A DNA stretch of 14,508 bases from an uncultured Eubacteriales bacterium (lineage in GTDB: Bacteria; Bacillota; Clostridia; Oscillospirales; Acutalibacteraceae), in contig CAQBRY010000016.1 of the NCBI GenBank assembly GCA_948762645.1, positions 1 to 14,508 of the forward strand, read 5' to 3'. A program made the translations under genes and the position numbers. Each line of letters begins with the position of its first letter. The stretch's first letter is position 1. The notes under the pieces were generated by a model, which saw nothing but the letters and a program-made list of their open reading frames with translations, was not told where the DNA came from and ran no database searches. This document shows, one piece after another, positions 1-8,438 of this stretch.

Positions 1-164
1 AATTTAGATAGGCTTAAAACCGTAGCTACAACTAAATTGATAATTATTGGATCTACACTTAAAAACATCTTAAAAGATTCAGTAATTACCGCACAAATCA
101 ATGCACATGATCCTAAATTCATTAAACTTTTTTCTGTGATAAATTCTGAAATGCTGTTTTCCAT
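1..164 (-). CDS. Probable phage holin-like membrane protein (partial, 3' end outside window)
   Basis: An ATG at 164 is preceded by a strong GGAGGAG ribosome binding site and opens a frame that runs off the window after 54 codons. The visible protein begins MENSISEFITEKSLMNLG and contains a hydrophobic stretch at about residues 15-30 (cysteine/alanine/isoleucine-rich) and another at about residues 38-52, with a short polar link holding SFK. A small two-helix membrane protein directly after the tail fibre gene is the usual place for a holin, which would open the cell membrane for the endolysin. The holin role is inferred from position and hydrophobicity; the frame itself is clear. It could instead be another small membrane protein of the lysis region. 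Confidence 0.62.
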   Translation of the reverse strand, partial: MENSISEFITEKSLMNLGSCALICAVITESFKMFLSVDPIIINLVVATVLSLSK

Positions 165-206
165 TTTTAACTCCTCCGACTAATTTAATTTTTGACATTA
201 AAATAT

Positions 207-237
207 CCGCATATATGAGATCTCCTCATATATACGG
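207..237 (-). terminator. Perfect long hairpin between tail fibre and lysis gene; possible terminator
   Basis: The 31 bases form a 13-pair stem (207-219 with 225-237, one G-U pair in RNA) around a five-base loop. It starts 11 bases past the fibre stop codon. On the minus strand it is followed by ATATTTTAATG, a weak T-tract, so termination may be partial. It may equally be an mRNA-stabilising or processing hairpin at the end of the structural operon. The pairing is seen directly; the function is inferred. Confidence 0.5.
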
Positions 238-248
238 AAAAATAATAA

Positions 249-1697
249 TTATGATGTCCTTTTCCAGACATACACCGCTAAATAAGGCGGTAAATTAGAA
301 GACTGCGAAGTATTACCATGATTATGAGGCTGTCCTCCGCCTGTAGTATCTGTGGGACCTTTAGATGCAGTCCTATAAGTAGCTGTATAAGACCACAAAG
401 ACGTGCTGCCTTCATCAGTCGCATTATTAAAATTATGCGAGTGACTGGGAATTTCATTGATAGTTAATGTATGATCCGCTGTTGTATGGTAATGCGAAGC
501 CACTCCACCTGTAGACCCTGCTGAATATGCACTTCCTGCGGATAATAAAAACTTGTCTTGTATTCGCTCCCACGAACCGCCAAATAATGTTTGTGGGTTT
601 GCAGAATTAACACTCATATAAATAGCTCCAACAGGATATATAACGTCTAGTATTTCTGATTTAGAATATACATCTAAATTTGTTCTTGCCACACTTGCAT
701 TACTTGCCCCTGTTCCTCCGTTTGCAATAGGCACTTGACACCCACTGTAATTTGTAAAAATTCTATTCCAAGTAACAGTTTTAGAAAGGGTATTATAATT
801 TCCAAAATAAAAATTGTTGCCATTGACCGCCCCTTCGTATGAACGATTATATAATATCTGTAATCTTGCACCAGCCCTTTTATGTATTGTTAATGTTCCA
901 TAGCCACAAGGTAAGTCCGTTATGGAATTAGACACAGTATCTATCCATGTCATTAATATCGAAGGATAGGGCATTGCTTGTATTATTTCAGATGTTGTTG
1001 TAGGCAATGATATTAAATCGGTTACTGCGGTATATATAGGTACTCCACCTAAATTAGTCATTGCGTCTTTAGCATTTGTTGCACCTGTACCGCCTTGATT
1101 TATCGGTAAAACTCCGCTAAAATCCGTTAAGCTTGTAGGCTTATTCTCCAAATCATTATAATCTATAATTATTTCATTTTTATCGGCTTTGTCAGACAAT
1201 AACTCATTTACCTCTGACTTATTGTAATAATCTGTTAGGTCTGTTTTTTGTATTCCAAGTAACTCCCACTCATTATTAATGTAAATATACTCTTTATACA
1301 TATCTGAGGGTTCACCACTGTAAGGTACTAAATAAATAGTAGTTGGCGAGATATCTTTAGTCGGCAACTGAGAAACAACAGATATTGCAAACTTAGGAAT
1401 TGCAGATACTAAATTATTAATTTCTGCTTGTGTGTACGTTTCTAACTTTGTATAGTAATTTGCCAAATCATTTACCGCACGTGTTATAAATACTCCGTCA
1501 TTAATAAAATCACTTAATTTTGTTGGCTTATTTATAAGTTCCTCATAATTGTCTGTTCCACCGCCCGAATCACCTTTTTCACCTTTGAGCATTAATATTT
1601 TAATGTTTTTTATGTTCTGTTCTTCCTTGACTTTGTAATTATTGTCAATGGTAATTTTAGCAACTATTCCGTCTGAAAAATTAACTTTTACGTCCAA
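249..1697 (-). CDS. Modular tail fibre / baseplate receptor-binding protein with collar-type C-terminus
   Basis: This 482-residue protein has the build of a host-binding tail fibre. After a short N-terminal domain and a collagen-like GEKGDSGGG stretch (about residues 39-47) come YNDLENKPT-type motifs (51-65 and 180-194), YYTK/YYNK-SEVN trimer-linker motifs (81-95, 157-165) and two GGTGATNA-type joints (about 198-216 and 322-341). The joints bracket a roughly 100-residue domain resembling a pyocin-knob fold. The C-terminal 130 residues begin YPVGAIYMSVNS, carry FGGSWE and are rich in His (HYHTTADHT, PSHSHN, PHNHG), as in phage collar/baseplate tips that can bind metal in a trimer. The start is TTG at 1697 with AGGAGG eight bases upstream; no ATG is near. 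The stop is TAA. Receptor binding is inferred from domain type and position. Confidence 0.85.
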   Translation of the reverse strand: MDVKVNFSDGIVAKITIDNNYKVKEEQNIKNIKILMLKGEKGDSGGGTDNYEELINKPTKLSDFINDGVFITRAVNDLANYYTKLETYTQAEINNLVSAIPKFAISVVSQLPTKDISPTTIYLVPYSGEPSDMYKEYIYINNEWELLGIQKTDLTDYYNKSEVNELLSDKADKNEIIIDYNDLENKPTSLTDFSGVLPINQGGTGATNAKDAMTNLGGVPIYTAVTDLISLPTTTSEIIQAMPYPSILMTWIDTVSNSITDLPCGYGTLTIHKRAGARLQILYNRSYEGAVNGNNFYFGNYNTLSKTVTWNRIFTNYSGCQVPIANGGTGASNASVARTNLDVYSKSEILDVIYPVGAIYMSVNSANPQTLFGGSWERIQDKFLLSAGSAYSAGSTGGVASHYHTTADHTLTINEIPSHSHNFNNATDEGSTSLWSYTATYRTASKGPTDTTGGGQPHNHGNTSQSSNLPPYLAVYVWKRTS

Positions 1698-1705
1698 ACA
1701 AACTA

Positions 1706-1711
1706 CCTCCT
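1706..1711 (-). promoter_or_regulatory. Ribosome binding site that fixes the TTG start of the fibre gene
   Basis: AGGAGG lies eight bases upstream of TTG at 1697. It makes the TTG start credible despite the absence of an ATG, and sits right after the TAG stop of the preceding gene. Confidence 0.75.
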
Positions 1712-1714
1712 TTT

Positions 1715-2035
1715 CTAAGTCGTAATATCTTGTTCGACAGTTAATAACCCTTTAAGAATAGTAAAAACATCGGAATTCACTCCTATTTCAAAATCATAGT
1801 AGTAATTTCCAATGTCGATATTTTTTGTATCTTCAGGAGCAACCCTTATTCTATATTTGTTAGTTTCTGCTTTTGTAATGCCATTTCCAAGTGACTTTTG
1901 AAAGGTATATGTACTGTCATTCGGTTCTTGTTTGCAACTAAAGTATGCGCTTTCCAGATCTTGATTAAGCCCCTCCAGTTCTACACCAAACGACAATGTA
2001 TCTCCTCGAACCATAGTAATATTTATGCTTTTCAT
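1715..2035 (-). CDS. Small baseplate- or fibre-associated phage protein (106 aa)
   Basis: This 106-residue protein starts at ATG 2035 and ends in TAG. It begins MKSINITMVRGDTLSFGVEL and has the pattern VRGDT, YFSCK, FQKSL-GNGI, YRIRVAPEDT, YYYDFEIG, FTILKG. This looks like an all-beta domain of the kind found in small proteins next to tail fibres in clostridial phages, somewhat like the N-terminal domain of baseplate upper proteins such as BppU. I recognise the style but not a precise family. It lies 16 bases after the previous gene and just before the fibre, suggesting it joins the fibre to the tail tip. Function is inferred from context only. Confidence 0.75.
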   Translation of the reverse strand: MKSINITMVRGDTLSFGVELEGLNQDLESAYFSCKQEPNDSTYTFQKSLGNGITKAETNKYRIRVAPEDTKNIDIGNYYYDFEIGVNSDVFTILKGLLTVEQDITT

Positions 2036-2051
2036 AGATATTTCTCCTTAA

Positions 2052-2303
2052 TTATTCTATATTTTCAGGGTCAGGATAAACTATTGTTGCAGTATCGCCC
2101 CAAACCGCAAGGACTGCACTTAAATATGGTTCTTTTATTTGCTCCTTTAATTCTTCACGTCCTTGAGTGCTGTTTGTATATGCTGTTCTAACAGCTTCTC
2201 CGACCTGCAATTTTTGCCCTTCGTATTCTATATATTTGGTAAATACAACACTTACACTGTCTCGGTTTAAAAGCTCCAGCCTTATTTCTTCTTTGATTTC
2301 CAT
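2052..2303 (-). CDS. Hypothetical small phage protein of the distal tail region (83 aa)
   Basis: ATG at 2303 follows AAGGAGTGAAATA, a good ribosome binding site, and the frame ends in TAA. The 83-residue acidic protein starts MEIKEEIRLELLNRDSVSVV and ends in VYPDPENIE. No membrane segment, signal peptide or catalytic motif is visible. I do not recognise the family. It sits between the spike gene and the 106-residue gene with gaps of about 15 bases, so it is co-transcribed with tail-tip genes and may be a baseplate accessory protein or a fibre chaperone. Confidence 0.72.
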   Translation of the reverse strand: MEIKEEIRLELLNRDSVSVVFTKYIEYEGQKLQVGEAVRTAYTNSTQGREELKEQIKEPYLSAVLAVWGDTATIVYPDPENIE

Positions 2304-2317
2304 TATTTCACTCCTTT

Positions 2318-3382
2318 TTATGTTGCTATTAAATAAAATCCGCTAAGCCCGACCCAAACATCTCCTGTTTGCCATTGGCAGGCAAATGCCCCATTCTCGC
2401 CCAGCAAATGTATTCTTGATGAACTGTCTGGGATTATTCCAGTTCTTGTCGGATTTCGATTAATGGCTCCATAGATTTGATTAAGCGACAAAGCTTGTCC
2501 GACCATTTCATTTGACGAAACATAAGGAAGTCCTGTTATACAAGCGTAATCTGTTCCAGCGTCTGTTATGCTCCATTTGCCGTAAAAGGTTATATAGCAA
2601 AGGTTGTTAATCCTTTTGTATCTTCCGTATCTATATTGGACGGTATATGTAGGATTAGTGCCATTTATTGACCTAATGCTCGGTGTCCATGAGCCACCTT
2701 CAAATATAACCCTTTCTCCGTTTATGGTGGTTGTACTGTTAAAATTGGTGCCGCTTTCAAAATTTGTCAGACTATGAAATTCAGCTGAATTTTCAAATAT
2801 AGTTTTTAAGGCAATATTGAAAGTATTGTCTTGTGTAGACACTTTACCGATTGCTAAAGCCCTACCACTTGCGTTAAAGTCCATAAGTGTAAAGGCAGTG
2901 GGGACAGAGATATTTTGAACTGTGGTACTAAAATAGTCTTTGACTTCCAGAGTAAACGTATATTCTTTGTCTATGTCAATCTCACTTGCCAAATATGTAG
3001 TATTAACCTCATATTCACTACTTGAGGTTAAATTTACGCTTTGAATTTCTGTTTCATCATTTGCTTTCCATTTAAGGATAAAAGACTTATCATTTTTATT
3101 ATTAACTGCCGATATACTCGCATTAATCGTGCATAAAACATAAGAGCCTTTATCGTCAAGTTGACCGCTACTGTTAGCCCTTGTGGCAGTAAAAGAAGTA
3201 ATGGTCGGACTGTTATAAGAAGCTACTGAAAAAGACGTATTTCTACTTGCTGTTCTACCTCTGCTGTCGGTTACAACCGTGCTTACGGATTGATTCCCGC
3301 TATTTAAAAGTTCATTTGTAGTGAATGTCGAGGAATTGAACGATTGTGAATTTACGCTTGATTGATATTTGTTTATAGAACT
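2318..3382 (-). pseudogene. C-terminal part of the DUF859-like tail spike gene, cut off by in-frame TGA
   Basis: These 354 codons continue in exactly the same frame as the gene at 4180-3386, past the TGA at 3385-3383. The frame is open to TAA at 2318, but it has no ribosome binding site and no in-frame ATG until well inside (FTLMDF), so independent expression is unlikely. It contains TVVTDSRGRTASRN and SPTITSFTATRA, typical of the repeated beta domains of DUF859-like phage proteins. Next come AIGKVSTQDNTFNIAL, a common junction in phage tip proteins, and a C-terminal beta domain (GSWTPSI, YRYGRYKRINNLCY, ITGLPYVSS) typical of fibre heads. If the stop is read through or is an error, the whole product is 620 positions. 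Confidence 0.75.
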
Positions 3383-3385
3383 TCA
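3383..3385 (-). other. In-frame TGA stop interrupting the tail spike gene
   Basis: The codons read GGA-GCA-TAT-TGA-AGT-TCT-ATA on the minus strand. Related phage beta-domain proteins often have a Gly at this place (SGAY-G-SSI), so the stop would fit a single GGA-to-TGA change. The stop is seen directly; the ancestral codon is inferred from my memory of the family. Confidence 0.85.
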
Positions 3386-4180
3386 ATATGCTCCACTTGC
3401 TAAAATTTTGCCCTTTATCGTACTTTTACCTTGAACAAAACACCCAAATTTACTTGCTATTCCTGATGTGTTTTCTGTAAGATTTACGCTGTTAATAGTT
3501 GGTACAACACTTGACGGAACGTAAATTGTAAAATCTTTTGAAGTCCAGCCAATAAAAGTACCATTTTGGTAAGTATCCACGTATATTCTTGCTGTACCTT
3601 GAGAAGAGTTGGTAACATAATTACTGTCTTCAAGTGCTGGGGTAAATGTACAGCTTGTTCCGACATTCTCTCCTATTCTGAACCTATTTCCGTCAGGTCT
3701 CATATAATCCACAATGTGAGTAAAAGAATCGGAAGCCATGTTTATACTTACAGTTATAGAACTTCCAAAAGTATTACCGTTTATGCCGGAAATACTACTT
3801 GCTCTGGGAATAGTTGTCAGCCATTCGCCGTAGCTTTGTTCACTTGATGATAAAGGTGTGTTAAGGCTTATCCAAGCTGAAGTATCAAGATATTTACTTC
3901 CGTCTGAATTATGCGGGACCGCCACATCACGATTAAAAAGCGTTATTCCGCTACTGGTAATCTTTTGACTTGTATTTACACTCGCACTGTATGTTGTACC
4001 ATTAATTTTACAATAAACTGTACCTGTTCCGTAGGTTTGATAGCCACTATTTGTTCGCCAAAAGTTTACTTTGACATTTACACTTGAATAATTTTCTCCC
4101 ACGCTTTGCCAATTTGTACTTACTGTAATGTTATATTTAACATAACCATTGCTGGTACTCATTGCCCCTGATGTTCCCAT
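3383..4180 (-). CDS. DUF859-like phage tail tip/spike protein, N-terminal part (265 aa)
   Basis: ATG at 4180 lies three bases after the Tal stop, with GAGGG six bases upstream. The 265 residues begin MGTSGAMSTSNGYVKYNI and are rich in Ser, Thr, Asn, Gly and aromatic residues, as in the beta-rich siphovirus minor structural proteins of the DUF859 type: RDVAVPHNSDGSKYLDTSAW, GEWLTTIPRASSI and TFTPALEDS fit that family. Such proteins form part of the tail tip in Streptococcus and other Firmicutes phages and probably contact the cell surface. The frame ends at a TGA, but the family's sequence goes on without a gap for another 354 codons. A product ending here would lack the C-terminal head domain. 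Confidence 0.8.
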   Translation of the reverse strand: MGTSGAMSTSNGYVKYNITVSTNWQSVGENYSSVNVKVNFWRTNSGYQTYGTGTVYCKINGTTYSASVNTSQKITSSGITLFNRDVAVPHNSDGSKYLDTSAWISLNTPLSSSEQSYGEWLTTIPRASSISGINGNTFGSSITVSINMASDSFTHIVDYMRPDGNRFRIGENVGTSCTFTPALEDSNYVTNSSQGTARIYVDTYQNGTFIGWTSKDFTIYVPSSVVPTINSVNLTENTSGIASKFGCFVQGKSTIKGKILASGAY

Positions 4181-4183
4181 ATC

Positions 4184-5812
4184 TTACCCTCTATTCTTGT
4201 AAAAAGATAAATTTCCATTATTTCTGGGTTCAAAAGTGAAATTTCCGAGCTGTAAACTATTTAAAAATTCTCCGTCTTTTATGTATAACTTTCCCTCGCT
4301 CATATAAGCTATTTCAAGGTTATTACTTATAAAAGAGATTCGGTCATTTGAGATTTTTAAAAGAAGTGGATTTCCAGCTTGACCTAAAATAATATTTCCG
4401 TCGACAAAACGGATATATTTAATAATTTCATTGAACTGTTGTTTTGTTTCGCTGTCTAAACCATCCATTTGGCTTATAATCTCCGTAAACTGCATTGTAA
4501 AGTCATTTGCGGTTTGAGTAAACTGCGAACTTACTTGACTTTGATACTGTGTAAAATCCGATTGTTTAATATAGTTTTGTGATACCTGAAGCATTATATT
4601 TTCTGGAAGCTGACTAATAAAACTGCTGGTTTCGATTTTCTCATTGACTATCCCTGACATCTCCTGATTAGGTACGTAGTGCGTTTCTATTGTGCCAACT
4701 CTTGTTATTAAGTCATTAGCTATGCCTGATTGCCCAACGCTGACATCAGTTAAGCTTTTAAAACTACTGCCAAGCTGAATCTGCGTTTTGGCAGGATTTT
4801 CTATGTCAATACTTAATTTTTTAAGTAAATAAACTTTATTTATGCCATGGGGATTGATTTTAATGCGTACATATTCTCCTATTCTAAAAGAACTTACGTC
4901 TTTACTTAGTGTGCCCAAATCAATAGCCGATACATCAATAGTTATTAAAAACATGATGTTATCGGCTAAATATTGTTTGGCTTTAGTAAGTAAATTTTGA
5001 GGAAGAGTTACATCATCCCACGTTACAACTTCAAATATTTTCCCATAAATTTTGGCGGTTTCTTCATCAATTAAAAAGTCCTTATCATCATTTACGCTTT
5101 TAATGGTCAGCCTTTCGTCTGTATCGTTTCCCTCGCTGTCTTGTAGCTTTGCACCTAAAGGAATTATACCTGTTTTTATGCCGGTTCCGTCTACTTTTTG
5201 GCTTAAATTTGCAAGATTAACCGCAAATTCTATGACCTGCGTAGAGGTATAGGGGAAGTCCGATAAATAATCAAGATAGTTTCCATCCTCTTCATATCTC
5301 ACAATTAAATATCCGCCGTGAGTATCAATAAGTCTGCTTTCAATTACCTCAAGGCTTGTGAGATATTCTATGCTTGACCGATTTATATAGTTGTTTGGGT
5401 CGGTAACAGTAATTTCACCCAGCTTAAACTTTTGAAAATCTTCAACTTGTGAATTATGGCTGTCAATTATGTTTTCTAAAAATTCGGGTATATCGCCTTG
5501 ATATGTAAAAGGGCGATATATGCTGTCGAGTAAATACGCTCTTATTCCTTCAACTGTAATATTTTTGGATTTATATATGTTTGTGGTATCATCTAAAACT
5601 CTGCCTTTGAATAAAATTTTGTTGTCTTGATATACACTAATTATCGACCTTAGTTTATTTATTTTGTCAAAGTAAGGGTGGTTATTGTGAATTGTAAAAG
5701 TAAGAGTGCCATTTTTGTTTAGTTCAAGATTAAGCTTAGGATTTCCAACCTTTAAGATCTGATTTTTGCTGTCATGGAGTACATAATCATCACATTTTAT
5801 AATATATCTCAT
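4184..5812 (-). CDS. Tail-associated protein Tal (prophage tail endopeptidase family, baseplate hub)
   Basis: This 542-residue protein starts at ATG 5812 inside an ATGA overlap with the Dit stop, with GAGGG a few bases upstream. Residues 1 to about 370 match the gp27-like hub domain of the Gram-positive prophage-tail family: LNLELNKNGTLTFTI near the start, then YLLDSIYRP, the SLEVIESRL-DTHGGYL block, VNDDKDFLID and FRIGEYVRIKINPHG. Residues about 375-470 look like a coiled coil with Gln/Ser-rich repeats (FTQYQSQVSSQFTQTANDF), followed by a small beta C-terminus. In this family the protein sits under Dit at the tail tip, as a plug or spike carrier. The name endopeptidase is a family label; I see no lytic catalytic motif here. 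Its place after Dit supports the call. Confidence 0.87.
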   Translation of the reverse strand: MRYIIKCDDYVLHDSKNQILKVGNPKLNLELNKNGTLTFTIHNNHPYFDKINKLRSIISVYQDNKILFKGRVLDDTTNIYKSKNITVEGIRAYLLDSIYRPFTYQGDIPEFLENIIDSHNSQVEDFQKFKLGEITVTDPNNYINRSSIEYLTSLEVIESRLIDTHGGYLIVRYEEDGNYLDYLSDFPYTSTQVIEFAVNLANLSQKVDGTGIKTGIIPLGAKLQDSEGNDTDERLTIKSVNDDKDFLIDEETAKIYGKIFEVVTWDDVTLPQNLLTKAKQYLADNIMFLITIDVSAIDLGTLSKDVSSFRIGEYVRIKINPHGINKVYLLKKLSIDIENPAKTQIQLGSSFKSLTDVSVGQSGIANDLITRVGTIETHYVPNQEMSGIVNEKIETSSFISQLPENIMLQVSQNYIKQSDFTQYQSQVSSQFTQTANDFTMQFTEIISQMDGLDSETKQQFNEIIKYIRFVDGNIILGQAGNPLLLKISNDRISFISNNLEIAYMSEGKLYIKDGEFLNSLQLGNFTFEPRNNGNLSFYKNRG

Positions 5813-6474
5813 AGCATTCCCTCTTGATATGAAAATGTTACAGTCCCCAAGCTTCCTTCTTTAAAAGTAAAAATATTTCTGCCTTCTTTTAAAACGATAG
5901 ACGTATTTAAATGTTCGCCCTTAGCTAAAGAATAGTCAGCGTTTTCAAAGTTCATAATTACGTTATTTGTAGTAATAATTTTCGGAGTAGTCGGCATTTT
6001 AAGATTATTAACAGCCACTTCATAGGGAAGTGCCCCAATTGTTTTGACAACCTTTGTGATATTTCGTTTATATTTATATGGCTCACAATTTGCAGTTATT
6101 GTTATCTGCCCTGTTTTTTTAGACCTATCTAAGTCTCCTATACTGCACCGACCTATTAAATAAAGATCTTCAAAAGTAGGCAAAATTATTTTCATTTTTT
6201 GTCCATGTAAGAAATTTGCAAGTACATGATAAATTCTTACTACCTCGGAAAGTTCAAAAGGTACTGTAAAGGTAAGCTCTAATTCTCTGCTTTTATAATT
6301 TACCATCCCTAAAATTTCGGTTAAATCAATACTTCCGTCATGCCCCACAATATCAATATAGTTTGTCTGGACTTCTGGAATTTCAAGTTTAAAAGGGGAA
6401 AGGAGAAGTCCAAAGTCACTATAGCTTTTTCGTACCATATTGTCGCTTAGCCTTGTAAATACTATGTTCTGCAC
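5809..6474 (-). CDS. Distal tail protein Dit
   Basis: This 221-residue protein resembles the siphovirus distal tail family (Sipho_tail, SPP1 gp19.1-like). It has an N-terminal galectin-less belt domain with YIDIVGHDGSIDLTEILG, then RELELTFTVPF, HGQKMKIILPTFEDLYLIGRC and a C-terminal ITANCEPYKYKR segment. Dit forms the hexameric ring joining the tail tube to the tip proteins. The start is GTG at 6474, with GGGGG eight bases upstream. An ATG two bases earlier is in another frame and stops after four codons. The stop is TGA, overlapping the Tal start. The order tape measure, Dit, Tal is the classic one. Confidence 0.9.
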   Translation of the reverse strand: MQNIVFTRLSDNMVRKSYSDFGLLLSPFKLEIPEVQTNYIDIVGHDGSIDLTEILGMVNYKSRELELTFTVPFELSEVVRIYHVLANFLHGQKMKIILPTFEDLYLIGRCSIGDLDRSKKTGQITITANCEPYKYKRNITKVVKTIGALPYEVAVNNLKMPTTPKIITTNNVIMNFENADYSLAKGEHLNTSIVLKEGRNIFTFKEGSLGTVTFSYQEGML

Positions 6475-6476
6475 AT

Positions 6477-8438
6477 CTAATTCCCCCTAACTTTTAAAGC
6501 GTTTATATTTCCAAGATTGCTGTCTATATATGGCGATAACTCGCCAACTATTGCTCCTGTATCGAGTACAAGCTTTTGTTTGGAAATATTCGGAAGATAT
6601 TCTTTAAGAACTTCAAATATTCCTGATATTATTGAGTACATAGCACTGTTATTATCACTTTCGTTTACTGCCTGTTTAACGTAGTCTTGAAGTGTATCAA
6701 TAGGTGCAATGGCTTCTGCTCCTGCTTCTCCGCCTACCATTAAATTATTACTAAACGGATTTAAGCCAAATATCGTCGGCTCATTTAAAACAGCACCTTT
6801 TTTGTACCAATCTATACCAAAACTCGGTACTGACGGCGGATTTAAGCTAAATTCACCACTTACCTTAAAATGTGGCAATTTTAATTTTGGTAAACTCCAT
6901 GAAAAATTAAATAACCCTTTTATTTTGTCAATCCAGCTTTTTACTGTGTCCCATGCGTCTTGTATAGGTTTGCAGATAGCTTTCTTTATATTTTCCCAAG
7001 TCGTGGAAGCTGTGCTTTTAATGTTATTCCATGTGTCCGATGCTGTATTTTTGATATTGTTCCATTTTTCTTTCACTGCTGTTTTGGCTTCATCTGCTTT
7101 ATTTGAAATATTAGTTTTAATTTCATTCCATTTTTCCGTTGCAGATGTTTTTATATTTTCCCAAGTTGTGCCGATATCAGTTTTAAAAATATCCCATTTT
7201 GATTTAACTTCGCCTGTTTCCCAATCAACCTCATTAATGTGTTCACTTGCTTGATTTTTAGCTTCTTCGACTATTTTTTGATGTGCTTCTTCTGCTTTTG
7301 AAATGGTATCATCTCTTTGCCTTGTTGCTTCCTCAACAATTTTGTCGGCTGCAAGTGTTGCTTCTTCTGTTCCTTGTGCTCGAAGCTGTGCTGCTGCTGC
7401 AAGACGTTTATTATATTCTTCCTCGGCTGCTGCTATTGTTTCGTCTCTTTGCTTAATCGAATTTTTTACTACTTCAGTTGCTTGTTCAGCACTCAAATTA
7501 GAAGCATTTATTTTAAGTCTTTCAAATATTGCATTTTGTTCTGCTTCACTTTGTGACATTGTAGAAATGGCAGTATTCATCATTTCAGACTTTATTCTGT
7601 TGATTTCTTCATTTTCCTCTTGTGTCAGCTGTCTGTTTTCATTAGAAGCGGTCTGAATAATACTTTTTATTTTTTCATTTCCTTCTTTTGTAATTCGTGT
7701 TTTTTCATCATATGCCGAGGTCGCGTTTTTCATTATGCTTTCTTTTTCCTGCTCACTTATTTCAGTTGAGTTTACAAGCATTTCGTTTAAGGCATCTACA
7801 ACACTTGTTTTTTGCTCGTTTACGGAATTTACAATACTATCGGTCATTTTTTGGAATGTTCCTGTGATATTATCTGCCATATCCTGTGTGACTCCTTGAC
7901 CGCTCCAATTTAGAGTATTTAGGCTTTTGGTTGCTTCTTCTTCCAAGTCCATAAACGCTCCGACTGCTTTTTGCGTGTTTTCGCTTACTTCAGAGCCAAA
8001 CCTCTCAATTTCGGGGATTGCTTTGCCCGAAATAGCAGGTATTAAACTTTCAACAAAGCCCCAAACTCCCTCGAAAAATCCGCTTATATACCCTTTAACA
8101 CTTTCAATTTTGCCTACAACTACATCTACAATCCCTTGCCATATTTTATCTAGTCCGTTTATAATTTTATCTCCATCAAAGGTTAGTAATCCAACCAAAA
8201 CTTCGCCAAGACCTGCAAAAATGTCGATTACCCCGCCAATCATTTTTATGACACCGTCAAGAGATTTTATAAATCCATTGAAAACACCCATAATTCCTGC
8301 TATTGCAGGGAGTAAATTTGCAACTATAAGACCACCTATAAGGTAAAATAAATCTTTTAATCCTCCTAGCTTTTCCCATACGTTTTGCAACTGTTCCCAC
8401 AAATTCTGGAAAGATTGTAAAATACCTGTTTTTTCGAC
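6477..8438 (-). pseudogene. C-terminal part of tape measure gene, cut off by in-frame TAG
   Basis: These 653 codons continue the tape measure frame straight past the TAG at 8441-8439 (VEKTGILQSF then NLWEQLQNVWEKLGG). No ribosome binding site precedes a possible restart, for example TTG at 8402. The part starts with a long hydrophobic region (about positions 8370-8180), then a long Glu/Gln/Ala-rich helical region with QRDxTIxxAEE repeats. A run of 11-residue units with Trp follows (about 7200-6950). The C-terminal motif VLNEPTIFGLNPF plus GGEAGAEAIAPIDTL is shared by many tape measure proteins. Without readthrough the phage would lack the half that holds the tail-tip end. Confidence 0.78.
6951..7200 (-). 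repeat. 33-base tape measure repeats (11 residues with Trp)
   Basis: Trp codons start on the minus strand at 7196, 7163, 7130, 7064, 7031 and 6998, all 33 bases apart except one gap of 66 where the expected site at 7097 has another residue. The unit reads like TTWENIKTSAT, EKWNEIKTNIS, EKWNNIKNTAS, DTWNNIKSTAS. Tape measure proteins commonly have 11-residue periodic helices with spaced aromatic residues; unit number contributes to tail length. Confidence 0.85.

Noticed and set aside
193..217. Plus-strand TTGACA at 193-198 as a promoter -35 box
   Set aside because: No proper -10 box at 16-18 bases; the TATATG that follows is only 13 bases away and belongs to the hairpin arm. It would also run antisense to the fibre gene.
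6709..7656. Long plus-strand open frames opposite the tape measure gene
   Set aside because: They mirror the low-complexity helical coding strand (Ser/Cys/Ala-rich translations) and have no ribosome binding sites; shadows of the real gene.
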